DNA of 64,000 bases from an uncultured Bacteroides sp. (GTDB lineage Bacteria > Bacteroidota > Bacteroidia > Bacteroidales > Bacteroidaceae). Position 1 is the stretch's first letter; each line of letters starts with the position of its first letter. This document shows positions 29,393 to 38,326 of this stretch, piece after piece. Made by a program: the position numbers and the translations under genes. Location: assembly GCF_963675905.1 (NCBI RefSeq), contig NZ_OY780936.1:372001-436000 (forward strand), read 5' to 3'. A model generated the notes under the pieces. The model was not told the origin of the DNA. It searched no databases and worked only from the letters and a program-made list of their open reading frames with translations.

Positions 29393-30103
29393 ATGAATCC
29401 GATACGTTGTTTACTGGTTGATGATGAAGAGTTGGCACTTGATGTACTTGAGATATACCTTGATCGTCTGGAAGGTTTCGAGGTTACAGGACGTTGTACG
29501 AATGCTCTTGAGGCAAGCAGTTTCCTGAATGAAAACCCAGTTGATCTGGTATTTTTGGATATCCAGATGCCTAAACTCAATGGCATGGAGTGGATAAAGA
29601 GTTTGCCTACTCCACCCAAAGTTATTTTTTGTACAGCCTTTAGCAACTTTGCCTTGGAGAGCTATGAGGTTAATGCCATTGATTATTTGCTAAAGCCGGT
29701 ATCATTCGAACGGTTTGAGAAGGCGGTTGCTAAAGCTGCTGATATAATTCACAAGGAACAACGCCTGGCAGACTTAAAGGAAGATGAGTTTATCTCCATT
29801 AAATCGGAACGCAGGTTTTATAAAATTCCCATCAACAGTATTTTATACATTCATAGTCTTAGCAACTATTATCAGGTAGTAACACCCGAAAAGAAGATTA
29901 TTGTATATGGTAGTCTTTCTGCGCTGGAGAATAAACTATCTGCCAACCAGTTTATTCGCATTCATAGATCTTATTTGGTTGCTATAAACAAAATAGAAGC
30001 AATATCAAGCACATTTATTCTTCTTGAAGGGAAAAAAATACCAGTTGGAAGGAAATACCGGGATAGTGTTGAGGCTCTTATTGATAGGAAAAATCCTGCG
30101 TAA
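29393..30103 (+). CDS. LytTR-family response regulator
   Basis: This 236-residue protein has a receiver domain (VDDEELA, phospho-acceptor D56 in FLDIQMP, T of CTAF, K of LLKPV) and a LytTR DNA-binding domain from about residue 133 (FISIKSERRFYKIP, IHRSYLVAINKI). It partners the kinase directly upstream. Its last codons (AAT CCT GCG TAA) come from the dispersed palindrome at 30091, so the native C-terminus may have been altered by that insertion. The Arg/Asp-rich exported gene ends 105 bp downstream on the opposite strand. Confidence 0.93.
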   Translation: MNPIRCLLVDDEELALDVLEIYLDRLEGFEVTGRCTNALEASSFLNENPVDLVFLDIQMPKLNGMEWIKSLPTPPKVIFCTAFSNFALESYEVNAIDYLLKPVSFERFEKAVAKAADIIHKEQRLADLKEDEFISIKSERRFYKIPINSILYIHSLSNYYQVVTPEKKIIVYGSLSALENKLSANQFIRIHRSYLVAINKIEAISSTFILLEGKKIPVGRKYRDSVEALIDRKNPA

Positions 30104-30138
30104 ACGGCATATTGCTATGCGCGTTTACTGCAGGATTT
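30091..30138. repeat. AAATCCTGC palindrome, copy 4, overlapping the LytTR gene end
   Basis: This 48-bp palindrome differs from copy 3 at one base (GCG for GCA in the right arm). Its first 13 bases provide the last three codons and stop of the response regulator. Confidence 0.88.
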
Positions 30139-30207
30139 GCAAGTTTAGTAGTTATGTCTAGTGTAATGTTAGTTTAGCTGTTATGTCTGGTGTAACTATT
30201 TAATTTC

Positions 30208-30600
30208 TTAGTGAGAAGTAGCTAAAAGAATCAGAGAAGCAACTCCCAGGATTGTACCTACTGTCTTGGCATCACTGTTTCTGTGGTGGTGTCTGCGTTC
30301 ATTGCATCTGTCATCTCTGTCTCTGCGATCTCTGTCTCTATAATCCCTGTCTCTGTATTCACGACCTTCGTAGCGATCGTCATTATCGTAGTAGTCGCGG
30401 TTATCGCGATTGTTGTACTCGTTGTACTCTACGTAAACTTTCTTGTTATGTCCGCGACCGTTATTTCTGTAATTCCCGTATGCTTCAATACTTATTTCTT
30501 TGCAATTACCATTGTTATGTTTGCCCTTATTTGAAGCCATGCTTACTGAACTCATTGTAACCATCATGATGGCAACCAATGTTAATATAATCTTTTTCAT
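30208..30600 (-). CDS. Arg/Asp-rich small exported protein
   Basis: This 130-residue protein has a signal peptide (MKKIILTLVAIMMVTMSSVSMA). The mature part begins Asn/Gly/Lys-rich, then has a low-complexity run built from RD, YRD and RDR units at about residues 68-100, then HHH. It ends in a hydrophobic segment (TVGTILGVASLILLA) that could anchor it. No family is recognised. Promoter module B lies directly upstream and the LytS/LytTR pair is adjacent and convergent, which suggests, without proof, that the pair controls it. Confidence 0.8.
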   Translation of the reverse strand: MKKIILTLVAIMMVTMSSVSMASNKGKHNNGNCKEISIEAYGNYRNNGRGHNKKVYVEYNEYNNRDNRDYYDNDDRYEGREYRDRDYRDRDRRDRDDRCNERRHHHRNSDAKTVGTILGVASLILLATSH

Positions 30601-30641
30601 AACAACAAGTTTTTAATTGTTAATACCTTTGTTTCTTTGTT

Positions 30642-30713
30642 ATGCATCAAAAGTAGGGTGAGAATATTCCCCCATCCAGCAATATTCCCCATTCTTTGAT
30701 AGGGATTTCCCTA
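30642..30713 (-). promoter_or_regulatory. Promoter module B upstream of the Arg/Asp-rich gene
   Basis: On the minus strand this holds TAGGGAAATCCCTA (a palindrome), then two direct GGGGAATATT-type repeats 18 bp apart, then TACTTTTG as a -7 box, about 45 bp before the start codon. It aligns without gaps to 21351-21422. The direct repeats look like binding sites for a dimeric regulator. Confidence 0.65.
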
Positions 30714-30816
30714 AAAGAATAAAAAGATAGCAATAATCAACTTTATAGGAGCCTTTTTTATATAAAAATGAGTGCTTAATATGGGAAATCTGTTGATGGA
30801 AAGTAGATGCAGAAAA

Positions 30817-30890
30817 GCTGGTGAATCATTTAAATCCATTGGTCAATGGATTTTTTTTATTGGTGAATAAAGTTGAAACCATTGCTCAAT
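30817..30890. repeat. 21-22-bp phased array (ATTGGTSAAT box)
   Basis: Four boxes, GCTGGTGAAT, ATTGGTCAAT, ATTGGTGAAT and ATTGCTCAAT, start at 30817, 30838, 30859 and 30881, steps of 21, 21 and 22 bp. The bases between are unrelated. Confidence 0.75.
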
Positions 30891-31037
30891 AAAACAGCAG
30901 AGGATAATCAAAAAGAAAATGAAGTCGTTGAGAGGTGAATATAGATAAAATGTATAGTCATTTCTGTTAAACAGACTTGAGATTTCATCCAAAGACTCAA
31001 GTCTTTTTCTTTATAAAATAAGTGAGAGAGTTTTAAA

Positions 31038-31273
31038 CCCTCACTCCCTCACTTTTTTCACTTAATATGCTAAACAATAACTAATTGCGGGGGTGATGGA
31101 TCGGTTTTTAACCATCACCGAACCCTCACCAAATGGCTGAACCCTCACCTTTTTAAGCACAATCAGTAGATTTCGGGCTTAATTTGTCTTGAGTAACAAT
31201 CTCACGTTGAAATTGATTCTTTTTGGATAAAAACGACTTTAAAAAGTGAGGGATGGCCCCAAAAAAGTAAGGG
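31038..31273. repeat. GTGAGGG-rich element, second copy
   Basis: It opens with CCCTCACTCCCTCACTTTTT, as does the element at 7995, and closes with AAAAAGTGAGGGATGG and GTAAGGG. Internal AACCATCACC, AACCCTCACC, AACCCTCACC boxes start at 31110, 31121 and 31140 (steps 11 and 19). It lies between two minus-strand genes. Confidence 0.7.
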
Positions 31274-31305
31274 ATATTATTACAAATGAGATCTTAGCAG
31301 ACAAA

Positions 31306-31344
31306 AAGACTGGGGTTGCTCAAAGAAGAAGCAACCCCAGTCTT
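31306..31344 (-). terminator. Terminator of the tricorn-like gene
   Basis: AAGACTGGGGTTGCT and AGCAACCCCAGTCTT form a perfect 15-bp stem around a 9-nt loop, 20 bp beyond the protease stop. The minus-direction tail contains TTTTTGTC. Confidence 0.85.
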
Positions 31345-31363
31345 ATAATGTTAAGGAAACCCC

Positions 31364-34300
31364 TTATTTATTCTTTTTGCTCTTGTCCGGGAAAGCCGGG
31401 ATAGCAGGAATATCCTTTCTTTCTGTCTTCAGCTTATCTAAAGCAACCTCAATTGCTTTGTTCAACTGTTGGTCTTCGCCCATATATTCCTTGTAAGCAT
31501 CGTTTTCCAGTTCAATGTTTGGTTCCACACCTCTACCTTCAATAATGAAGCCGCTACCATCGGCAGCAAAAGGAGCGTAAGATGGAGTAACAATAGAACC
31601 GCCATCCACAACAGGAACTGTGCCACTGTAACCAACTACACCTCCCCAGGTTCGTTTACCAATTACGGTGCCAAGGTTATTGAACTTGAAACGGTAAGGG
31701 AAGAGGTCGCCGTCAGATGCTGAATATTCATTGATGAGCAATACCTTTGGTCCCATAAATGTTCCAACCGGATTCACTGAACCTTCCTTCTGATTGGTAT
31801 GCATTGTGAAGAAAGTAGGGGTACGCATCAGTCTTTCTATAATCATAGGAGATACATTTCCACCACCGTTACCACGATCGTCAATGATCAGTGCTTTCTT
31901 CATCAGTTGAGGATAGTAATGTTTCACAAACTCATTCAGTCCTTCAACACCCATATCTGGAATATGTATATAGCCAACTTCACCATTGGTAGCTTCGTTC
32001 ACCTTGCGTGTGTTGTTCTCTACCCAGTTATAGTAATTAAGTTTAGAAACATCACTCAGTGGAGTAACCAACACTTTGCGTGCTCCTTTTTCGGAAGCAA
32101 CAGTGTTTACGGTTAATTCTACAGTCTTTCCTGCTTGACCAATCAATAGTTCCTGTGGGTTTTCTACTTCATTGAGCAGTTTACCGTTGATAGCGATAAC
32201 GTATTCGCCCTTCTTCATATCTACTCCCGGCATGGTTAGCGGATTGCGGGTAGATTTGTCCCAGTTGGCACCCTCGGTAACAGAGGCTACCTGGAAGAAT
32301 CCGGAAGCATCTTTAGTGAGGCTGGCTCCAAGAAGTCCCATAGATATACGGGTAGGAGTAGGATGCTCGCCATTCTGAGAATAAGCATGACCTATGCTCA
32401 GCTCGCCAATCATTTCACCTAAAATGTAAGTCAGGTCGGTACGATGATTTACGTATGGAATAAGAACCTTGTATTTATTGTAAACCTCATTCCAGTCTAC
32501 ACCATGCATATTCTTTGCATAGAAGAAATCGCGCATCTGTCTCCAGCTTTCATTATATATCTGCATCCATTCCTGATGATAGTCAACCAGTTTCTTCATG
32601 TCTCCCAGACTGATAGGTTCGCTGATACTCACAGCAGATGTAGGAACATCGATAACCTGCATCTTCTGGTCTTTGATAGCCAAAGCTTTCTTGTATCCGC
32701 TGCCGAAGATAATATATGCACCTAAATCTGTTTCGCTCTTCTTTTCAAGGTCATACATCACAATACTTCCCCCGCGTTGGTAGTAAGCCTTTTGCCCTAC
32801 CATGTGCAGGTATCTGTAATTACCAGCCTGAGTAGGAAGTTCCACTACGCGACTTTCGATATTATCAAAGTTGTATACCAAAGATTCTTCCTTTACAGGA
32901 GCTTTCTTTTTCCCTTTGCTATCTTTTGCAGGAGCAGTTTCTTTAGGCGCCGCAGTAGGATTAACCATATCATTAACCGGAGCGAATGGTATTTTAGCAT
33001 CCTTGGTTAAAGGAAGAATGTAAACTTTACCCATATTGTTGTATGCATGGTTCCATTCTGTCTGACTGTAGGTTGGGTTAAATGTACGTGCCGATGTAAA
33101 GATAAGGTATTTGCCATCCGAACTGAAATTAGGAGAGTCGGAATCATACCATCCGTCTGTAATAAGGTGCTTTGCTCCAGTAGCCACTTCGTAAACAATG
33201 ATATTACTCATTGTCTTTTCCGGACGGGTATAGGTAATGAAACGACTGTCGGGCGACCAGTTGAAGTCGTTGAATATAGACAATCCCGATTCCTCAACCA
33301 GTGTTGTTTTTCCGGTAGCTAAATCGGTAATGTTGAGTGTATTCTTCTTATCGCTCCAAAGAATCTTTTTAGAATCAGGCGACCATGAATAGTCAATAAT
33401 ATAAGTCTTGATATCTTTGGTTGCCACACTTTCTTCTCCTGTTACGGCATTACGCACATAGATGCGGAACTCTCCGTCCTTGTCTGATATGTAAGAAATG
33501 TATTTGCCGTCGGGCGACCAAAGTCCATTCTGGTCGTTAGCATCCGATGAGTTAGTCAGATTGTAGGTAATACCCTCTTTCCCAGGAAGCGAGAAGATAT
33601 CTCCACGACCGGTAAGAATAACCCGTTCTCCATTTGGAGAGATGGCGTAAGAAGAGATCTGTGTACTTACATCCTTCCATTCCGGACGAGAATATTCCTG
33701 ATCGTTATTGATGTTGACTGTTACCTTGCTGGCTGTTTTGCTCTTAGTGTCGAACAAGTAGATGTAACCGCCATATTCGTAAACAATCTGGTCTCCACCA
33801 ATGCTAGGGAACTTAACATCATAATCCTTATAGAAAGTAAGTTGTTTGGTTTGCTGGGTAGAAATCTGATAAACATAAAGATTCATCACATCATCACGGT
33901 CGGAAGTGAAGTAAATCTCATCTCCGTTCTGGCCCCACATAGGGAAAATATCCTGACGTACATTGTTAGTGATCTTCTTTGATTCCTTGGTCTTGAAATC
34001 GAAGATACGGATATCATCGGCCATACCTCCCTGATAACGTTTCCAGGTACGGAATTCACGGAACACATAGTTGTATGCCAGTTGTTTTCCGTCCGGTGAA
34101 TAAGTTGAGAATCCACCGTTTTTCAAAGGAATCTCTGTAGGAATACCACCGTTGGCCGGAATGGTAAGCAGCTGTCCGGTAAAGTCATTGAATGTATTCT
34201 GACGAGAACGGAACAAAATGCTCTTTCCGTCTCGGGTCCAGTCCAGTACAATATTATTTGGTCCCATGCGGTCGCCAAGATCGTCACGACCCAGAGTGGC

Positions 34301-34612
34301 GGTATATGTCAGTCGTTTAGGTTCTCCGCCTTCAGCAGGCATAATAAACACTTCCGTATTTCCGTCATACTGTCCGGTGAACGCAATCTGTTTGCCGTCC
34401 GGAGAGAAGTGAGGAAACATCTCATAACCAATGTTCGAGGTAAGCTTACGCGCTGTTCCTCCTGTTTTGTTCACAGAGTAAAGGTCGCCTGCATACGAGA
34501 AAACAACCTTATCGCCATGAATGTTGGGAAATCTCAGCAGTCGGCCTTCGTCAGCACTTACAGTCAATGCTGCGGAAAGGGCCAGAGCACCAAAGAATAA
34601 TCTTTTTATCAT
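31364..34612 (-). CDS. Tricorn-type protease (S41 family) with beta-propellers and PDZ domain
   Basis: This 1082-residue protein has a signal peptide ending VSADE. Two beta-propeller regions of WD/TolB type (repeated SPDGK, SPDSK blades) span about residues 20-560. A linker rich in Lys/Pro/Ala follows (ETAPAKDSKGKKKAPVKEE), then the tricorn core, a PDZ domain (TMPGVDMKKGEYVIAINGK) and an S41 serine protease domain with ELSIGHAYS (His region) and NEYSASDGDLFPYRFK (nucleophile Ser region). It should cut peptides in the periplasm. Close homologues in Bacteroides have the same length and order. A TATATTTG -7 box lies at 34668-34661. Confidence 0.93.
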   Translation of the reverse strand: MIKRLFFGALALSAALTVSADEGRLLRFPNIHGDKVVFSYAGDLYSVNKTGGTARKLTSNIGYEMFPHFSPDGKQIAFTGQYDGNTEVFIMPAEGGEPKRLTYTATLGRDDLGDRMGPNNIVLDWTRDGKSILFRSRQNTFNDFTGQLLTIPANGGIPTEIPLKNGGFSTYSPDGKQLAYNYVFREFRTWKRYQGGMADDIRIFDFKTKESKKITNNVRQDIFPMWGQNGDEIYFTSDRDDVMNLYVYQISTQQTKQLTFYKDYDVKFPSIGGDQIVYEYGGYIYLFDTKSKTASKVTVNINNDQEYSRPEWKDVSTQISSYAISPNGERVILTGRGDIFSLPGKEGITYNLTNSSDANDQNGLWSPDGKYISYISDKDGEFRIYVRNAVTGEESVATKDIKTYIIDYSWSPDSKKILWSDKKNTLNITDLATGKTTLVEESGLSIFNDFNWSPDSRFITYTRPEKTMSNIIVYEVATGAKHLITDGWYDSDSPNFSSDGKYLIFTSARTFNPTYSQTEWNHAYNNMGKVYILPLTKDAKIPFAPVNDMVNPTAAPKETAPAKDSKGKKKAPVKEESLVYNFDNIESRVVELPTQAGNYRYLHMVGQKAYYQRGGSIVMYDLEKKSETDLGAYIIFGSGYKKALAIKDQKMQVIDVPTSAVSISEPISLGDMKKLVDYHQEWMQIYNESWRQMRDFFYAKNMHGVDWNEVYNKYKVLIPYVNHRTDLTYILGEMIGELSIGHAYSQNGEHPTPTRISMGLLGASLTKDASGFFQVASVTEGANWDKSTRNPLTMPGVDMKKGEYVIAINGKLLNEVENPQELLIGQAGKTVELTVNTVASEKGARKVLVTPLSDVSKLNYYNWVENNTRKVNEATNGEVGYIHIPDMGVEGLNEFVKHYYPQLMKKALIIDDRGNGGGNVSPMIIERLMRTPTFFTMHTNQKEGSVNPVGTFMGPKVLLINEYSASDGDLFPYRFKFNNLGTVIGKRTWGGVVGYSGTVPVVDGGSIVTPSYAPFAADGSGFIIEGRGVEPNIELENDAYKEYMGEDQQLNKAIEVALDKLKTERKDIPAIPAFPDKSKKNK

Positions 34613-34800
34613 AACTCTATTATTAATAATGTTTGTTCAATAACTTAAAATACAGAAATACAAATATATACAAATTTAACGTATTAATATTCTGTAATTG
34701 TAATAAAACATTAAACTAAAATTGATTCACTTACTATATTTATAACTTTTGAAGAATAAAACATTACTTTTGCACTGTTTTTGGAATAAAATCAATCAAA

Positions 34801-36251
34801 ATGCAATCAATTATTCGTTTGGAGGGAGGAGTGGCCCGCAATGAGATGTACCGCTTTACCCATCCTCTGACTATGAGTCTGGAAGCCGGAGAACATCTGG
34901 CAATCGTTGGTCCCAATGCGAGTGGGAAGAGTTTACTGGTAGATACATTTACAGGAAAATTTCCTCTGAAAGAAGGTAAACTGGAATACGATTTCTCTCC
35001 TTCAGTCAGTAATCTGGCTTATGAAAATATAAAATATATTGCCTTTCGTGATACGTATGGTGCGGCCGATGCTAACTACTACTATCAACAGAGATGGAAT
35101 GCCCACGATCAGGATGATGCTCCGATTGTAAAAGATAGTCTGGGTGAGATAACAGATACGCAACTGCGTGATGAACTGTTTGAGCTGTTTGCCATTGAAC
35201 CAATGCTTGATAAGAAACTGATTCTGCTTTCCAGTGGTGAGCTTCGGAAGTTTCAGCTGACAAAGACTTTACTCACTAATCCAAGGGTGCTGGTAATGGA
35301 TAATCCGTTTATCGGACTCGATGCAAAGACTCGCGATTTATTGCATGATGTTTTGCAGAGACTGACTTCTAAATCTTCCCTGCAGATTATTCTGGTACTC
35401 TCCATGCTCGACGATATTCCCGATTTCATTACTCATGTATTGCCGGTTAAGGCTCGTACTTGTGGTAAGAAAATAACCCGTGAAGAATATCAGGCAAGTT
35501 ATGTGCCTAATACAGCCACAGTATTGTCTGACGAAAAGAAACAAGGCATTATTGACCTGGAATATGGTGATAATCTGTTTGATTCCGAAGAGGTGGTAAA
35601 GTTAAATAAGGTTTCCATTCGTTATGGCGACCGTACCATCTTGAAAGAACTCGATTGGCAGATTCTCCGCGGACAGAATGGGCACTCTCCGGTGAAAACG
35701 GAGCAGGGAAATCAACATTGTTAAGTCTGGTATGTGCAGACAATCCACAATCTTACGCTTGTGACATCAGCCTTTTCGGTCGGAAACGAGGATCGGGTGA
35801 AAGTATCTGGGAAATAAAGAAACATATCGGATATGTATCTCCCGAGATGCATCGTGCCTACTTGAAGAATTTACCCACTATAGATATTGTAGCTTCCGGA
35901 TTGCACGACTCAATTGGACTGTACAAGAAACCACGCCCCGATCAGATGTCAATCTGTGAATGGTGGATGGATATCTTTGGCATTCTGGATATCAAAGATC
36001 GTCCGTTCCTGCAAATATCATCCGGTGAACAACGTCTGGTTCTTCTGGCACGTGCCTTTGTGAAAGACCCTGAACTGCTGATCCTCGATGAACCTCTCCA
36101 CGGACTTGATACAACTAACCGAAGAAAAGTAAAGGCCATTGTTGAGGCTTTCTGTGAGCGAAAGGATAAAACGATTATTTACGTAACTCACTACGAAAAG
36201 GAATTGCCAAAGTCCATTTCTGACAGACTTATGCTGAAAAGAAATAAGTAA
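34801..36251 (+). pseudogene. Double ABC ATPase (ModF/PhrA-like), split by a 1-nt frameshift
   Basis: The first frame encodes a full ABC domain (GPNASGKS, LSSGELRKFQL) and enters the second domain as RYGDRTILKELDWQILRGQ, then shifts to noise and stops at 35724. The second frame resumes WALSGENGAGKSTLLSLV with ISSGEQRLVLLARAF and LLILDEPLHGLD. Restoring one A in the run near 35676-35678 (GAATGG to GAAATGG) joins them into one 484-residue protein, close to ModF length (about 490). The break falls just before the second Walker A. It could be a real mutation or a homopolymer read error. A TACTTTTG box at 34765-34772 probably drives it. It has no membrane partner. Confidence 0.88.
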
Positions 36252-36279
36252 TATAGAACAGAAAGAACAAGATACGAGA

Positions 36280-36313
36280 AAGGGGTTGACCGAAAAAATC
36301 GGAGCAACCCCTT
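36280..36313 (+). terminator. Terminator after the ABC gene
   Basis: AAGGGGTTG and CAACCCCTT, continued by CCGA/TCGG, form a stem-loop 29 bp after the stop. The stem resembles the one at 31306. Confidence 0.75.
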
Positions 36314-36478
36314 ACTTATGCTTTTTTCTTTAAATCCGACATAGAAATATTACTTTAGATGGACCTTGCGGACCCTTTATCTTTTGCTGTATTTCTTTAG
36401 CTCTCTGTCTGTAAACCGTTTAAATACTAAATAGTCAGAGACTTAATATTGTTTTTGAGGCAGCATCACCTTTATATC

Positions 36479-37990
36479 TTATAAAATACTTATTCTTTGT
36501 AACAGCTTGTTGGCCCAGTTTAATTCAGTAGAAGCCCATGTAGATTCATCAGCACTTCTTGTCTGATCCAGGAATGCAGAAAGATGATCAATGTATTCCT
36601 TTAGACTGGAAGCTGCCTTCCCTTGTTTATTTAAACGTAGTAATGCAAGAATTTCTTGTTTATCAGTATTCAGATTAGGAACATCTGTTATTGATTTTGC
36701 TTTCTGAATCAATGATAAACTTTCGTTATTCTTTTCTTCCGTATTGTACAATGCCATGTTTGTTTTTGCTAGCAAAACATAATCATCATCCGAAGCTACT
36801 TTGTTTTTTATATTCTTGTTTACCAATAAAGCAGCATCGTCATAGCGTTTACCGTTGAGCATCAATATTGAATTAAAAGTATTCACAGTAGACATAATTT
36901 TGTTGTAACTATGACTGGCTATGCACTCTTTATCTTCTTTTAAACGTTCTATACGTTTGTCGAATTCTGCATAAGGACCATATTTTGAAAGGGTGTAGTA
37001 ATCACGATGATCTTCGTAGTAGTTCTTTATTTTGGTAAGAGCAGAAGCCAATGCGGAAGGTTGCATGTTTTTCATTTTCAGAAAATCGATGGCACATCCA
37101 TCGGCTACCTTTTCCTGATCGCGGCTATAAGTCATACCCAGTCGTTGACTTGTTTTATCGAAAATGGCCGATGAGATAAGAGCAATCGCAGCAGTAGCTG
37201 TTCCCGGTATGTAATAGTCACTTTTACTCATCAGGTATTCTTCGCCGGCAGCCAGAACACCTCCTACAACGCCACCCCAGAATGCAGCTCTCTTTTCGCG
37301 TGCTACTTCTTTATTTACGTTTATTATGGCATGGTCTAAAACAAAGTGTGCTACTTCCGAAGCCATAATAGCGGTAAGCTCTTCTTCAGAATCTAATGTG
37401 GAAAGCAGTCCGGTGCTTAAAACCAAAGAACCGTTAGGTAGTATAAAACTGTCGGGAGTAGGGGACTTTAAAATATAAACATTTAAGGTTCCCAATCTTT
37501 TATCATTAAAATTAGTATAAATAACGGAAGCAAAAAGTCCGTTTACGTAATCTTCCGTATACGGATCTTCGTAAAACAGATTTGAACTGCTCAGGTTCTT
37601 TAAATATTCGGTAGCTTCATCATTTAAATCCTGACGAATATCGTATTGGTATCCTTTATCCCAAATTTTTTCGTAGATATCATTCTGTAGTGCCTTATAT
37701 TCCCAGAACGATTTGTTGTCGGTAGGGTTGAGATCCATCACCTTCAGCTGGCTATAAGGAATAGCAAACTGTGTGTTGTCTACAACTACAACAGCTTTAA
37801 TAGTCTCTTCTGTATTGACTCTTTCAGTTAGTACTAACTGATTAAACTTCAAAGGAGTACCAGCTTTATACTCATCGTAGTCTTTTTTAAAAGTACCATC
37901 AATATAAAAAGGGAAGCTTTTTAATACTTTCTGTGCACCTACATTGCATAGAGATAAACTGAATAAACATAGTAGAATAATCTTTTTCAT
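36479..37990 (-). CDS. M48-like exported protein with degenerate zinc motif
   Basis: This 503-residue protein has a signal peptide ending CNVGAQ. Residues about 180-320 align with M48 peptidases: LPNGSLVLSTGLLSTLDSEEEL, then the zinc helix and TYSRDQEKVADGCAIDF. The canonical HExxH is S211-E212-V213-A214-H215, so the first zinc histidine is replaced by serine (codon TCG). The C-terminal 150 residues look like TPR-type helices. M48 proteins of this BepA-like layout act in periplasmic protein quality control; this one may be a non-catalytic chaperone or scaffold. It is monocistronic. Confidence 0.8.
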   Translation of the reverse strand: MKKIILLCLFSLSLCNVGAQKVLKSFPFYIDGTFKKDYDEYKAGTPLKFNQLVLTERVNTEETIKAVVVVDNTQFAIPYSQLKVMDLNPTDNKSFWEYKALQNDIYEKIWDKGYQYDIRQDLNDEATEYLKNLSSSNLFYEDPYTEDYVNGLFASVIYTNFNDKRLGTLNVYILKSPTPDSFILPNGSLVLSTGLLSTLDSEEELTAIMASEVAHFVLDHAIINVNKEVAREKRAAFWGGVVGGVLAAGEEYLMSKSDYYIPGTATAAIALISSAIFDKTSQRLGMTYSRDQEKVADGCAIDFLKMKNMQPSALASALTKIKNYYEDHRDYYTLSKYGPYAEFDKRIERLKEDKECIASHSYNKIMSTVNTFNSILMLNGKRYDDAALLVNKNIKNKVASDDDYVLLAKTNMALYNTEEKNNESLSLIQKAKSITDVPNLNTDKQEILALLRLNKQGKAASSLKEYIDHLSAFLDQTRSADESTWASTELNWANKLLQRISIL

Positions 37991-38326
37991 ATTGTGTCTA
38001 GCTTTTAAGAGTTTAATTCGAAGTTAAATATATAGCTTTTATTCTTAATGCTTTGTTTAAAAAGATGTACTTTTAAAGTATTTTATATATTAACGCTTTA
38101 TTGTGAATTTTGTATAATTCTATTTTTATATAAAGCAGACAGTGATTTATTGACTTCAAAAAATAAACCAGAATAAACTCTTATAGAATCTATTCTGGTT
38201 TTCATCTGTAACTATTATATATACTAGTATAGCTTATTCTACTATTAATGCTGAATTTGTATTCTAATTTTTATACTTTAGTTAAAAACTAAACAATGTT
38301 TTAAAGTCTGTGTATTGATTGTTTGA
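37991..38326. other. Gap upstream of the M48-like gene
   Basis: AT-rich, without a reading frame or array. It contains the terminator at 38165-38201 for the glutamine synthetase gene and presumably the promoter of the M48-like gene. Confidence 0.5.
38165..38201 (-). terminator. Terminator of the glutamine synthetase gene
   Basis: AAACCAGAATA and TATTCTGGTTT form an 11-bp stem. In the minus direction it is followed by TATTTTTTG. Confidence 0.75.

Noticed and set aside
30252-30560. Plus-strand frames opposite the Arg/Asp-rich gene
   Set aside because: They arise from the low-complexity RD codons read in reverse; the minus-strand frame has a real signal peptide and promoter.
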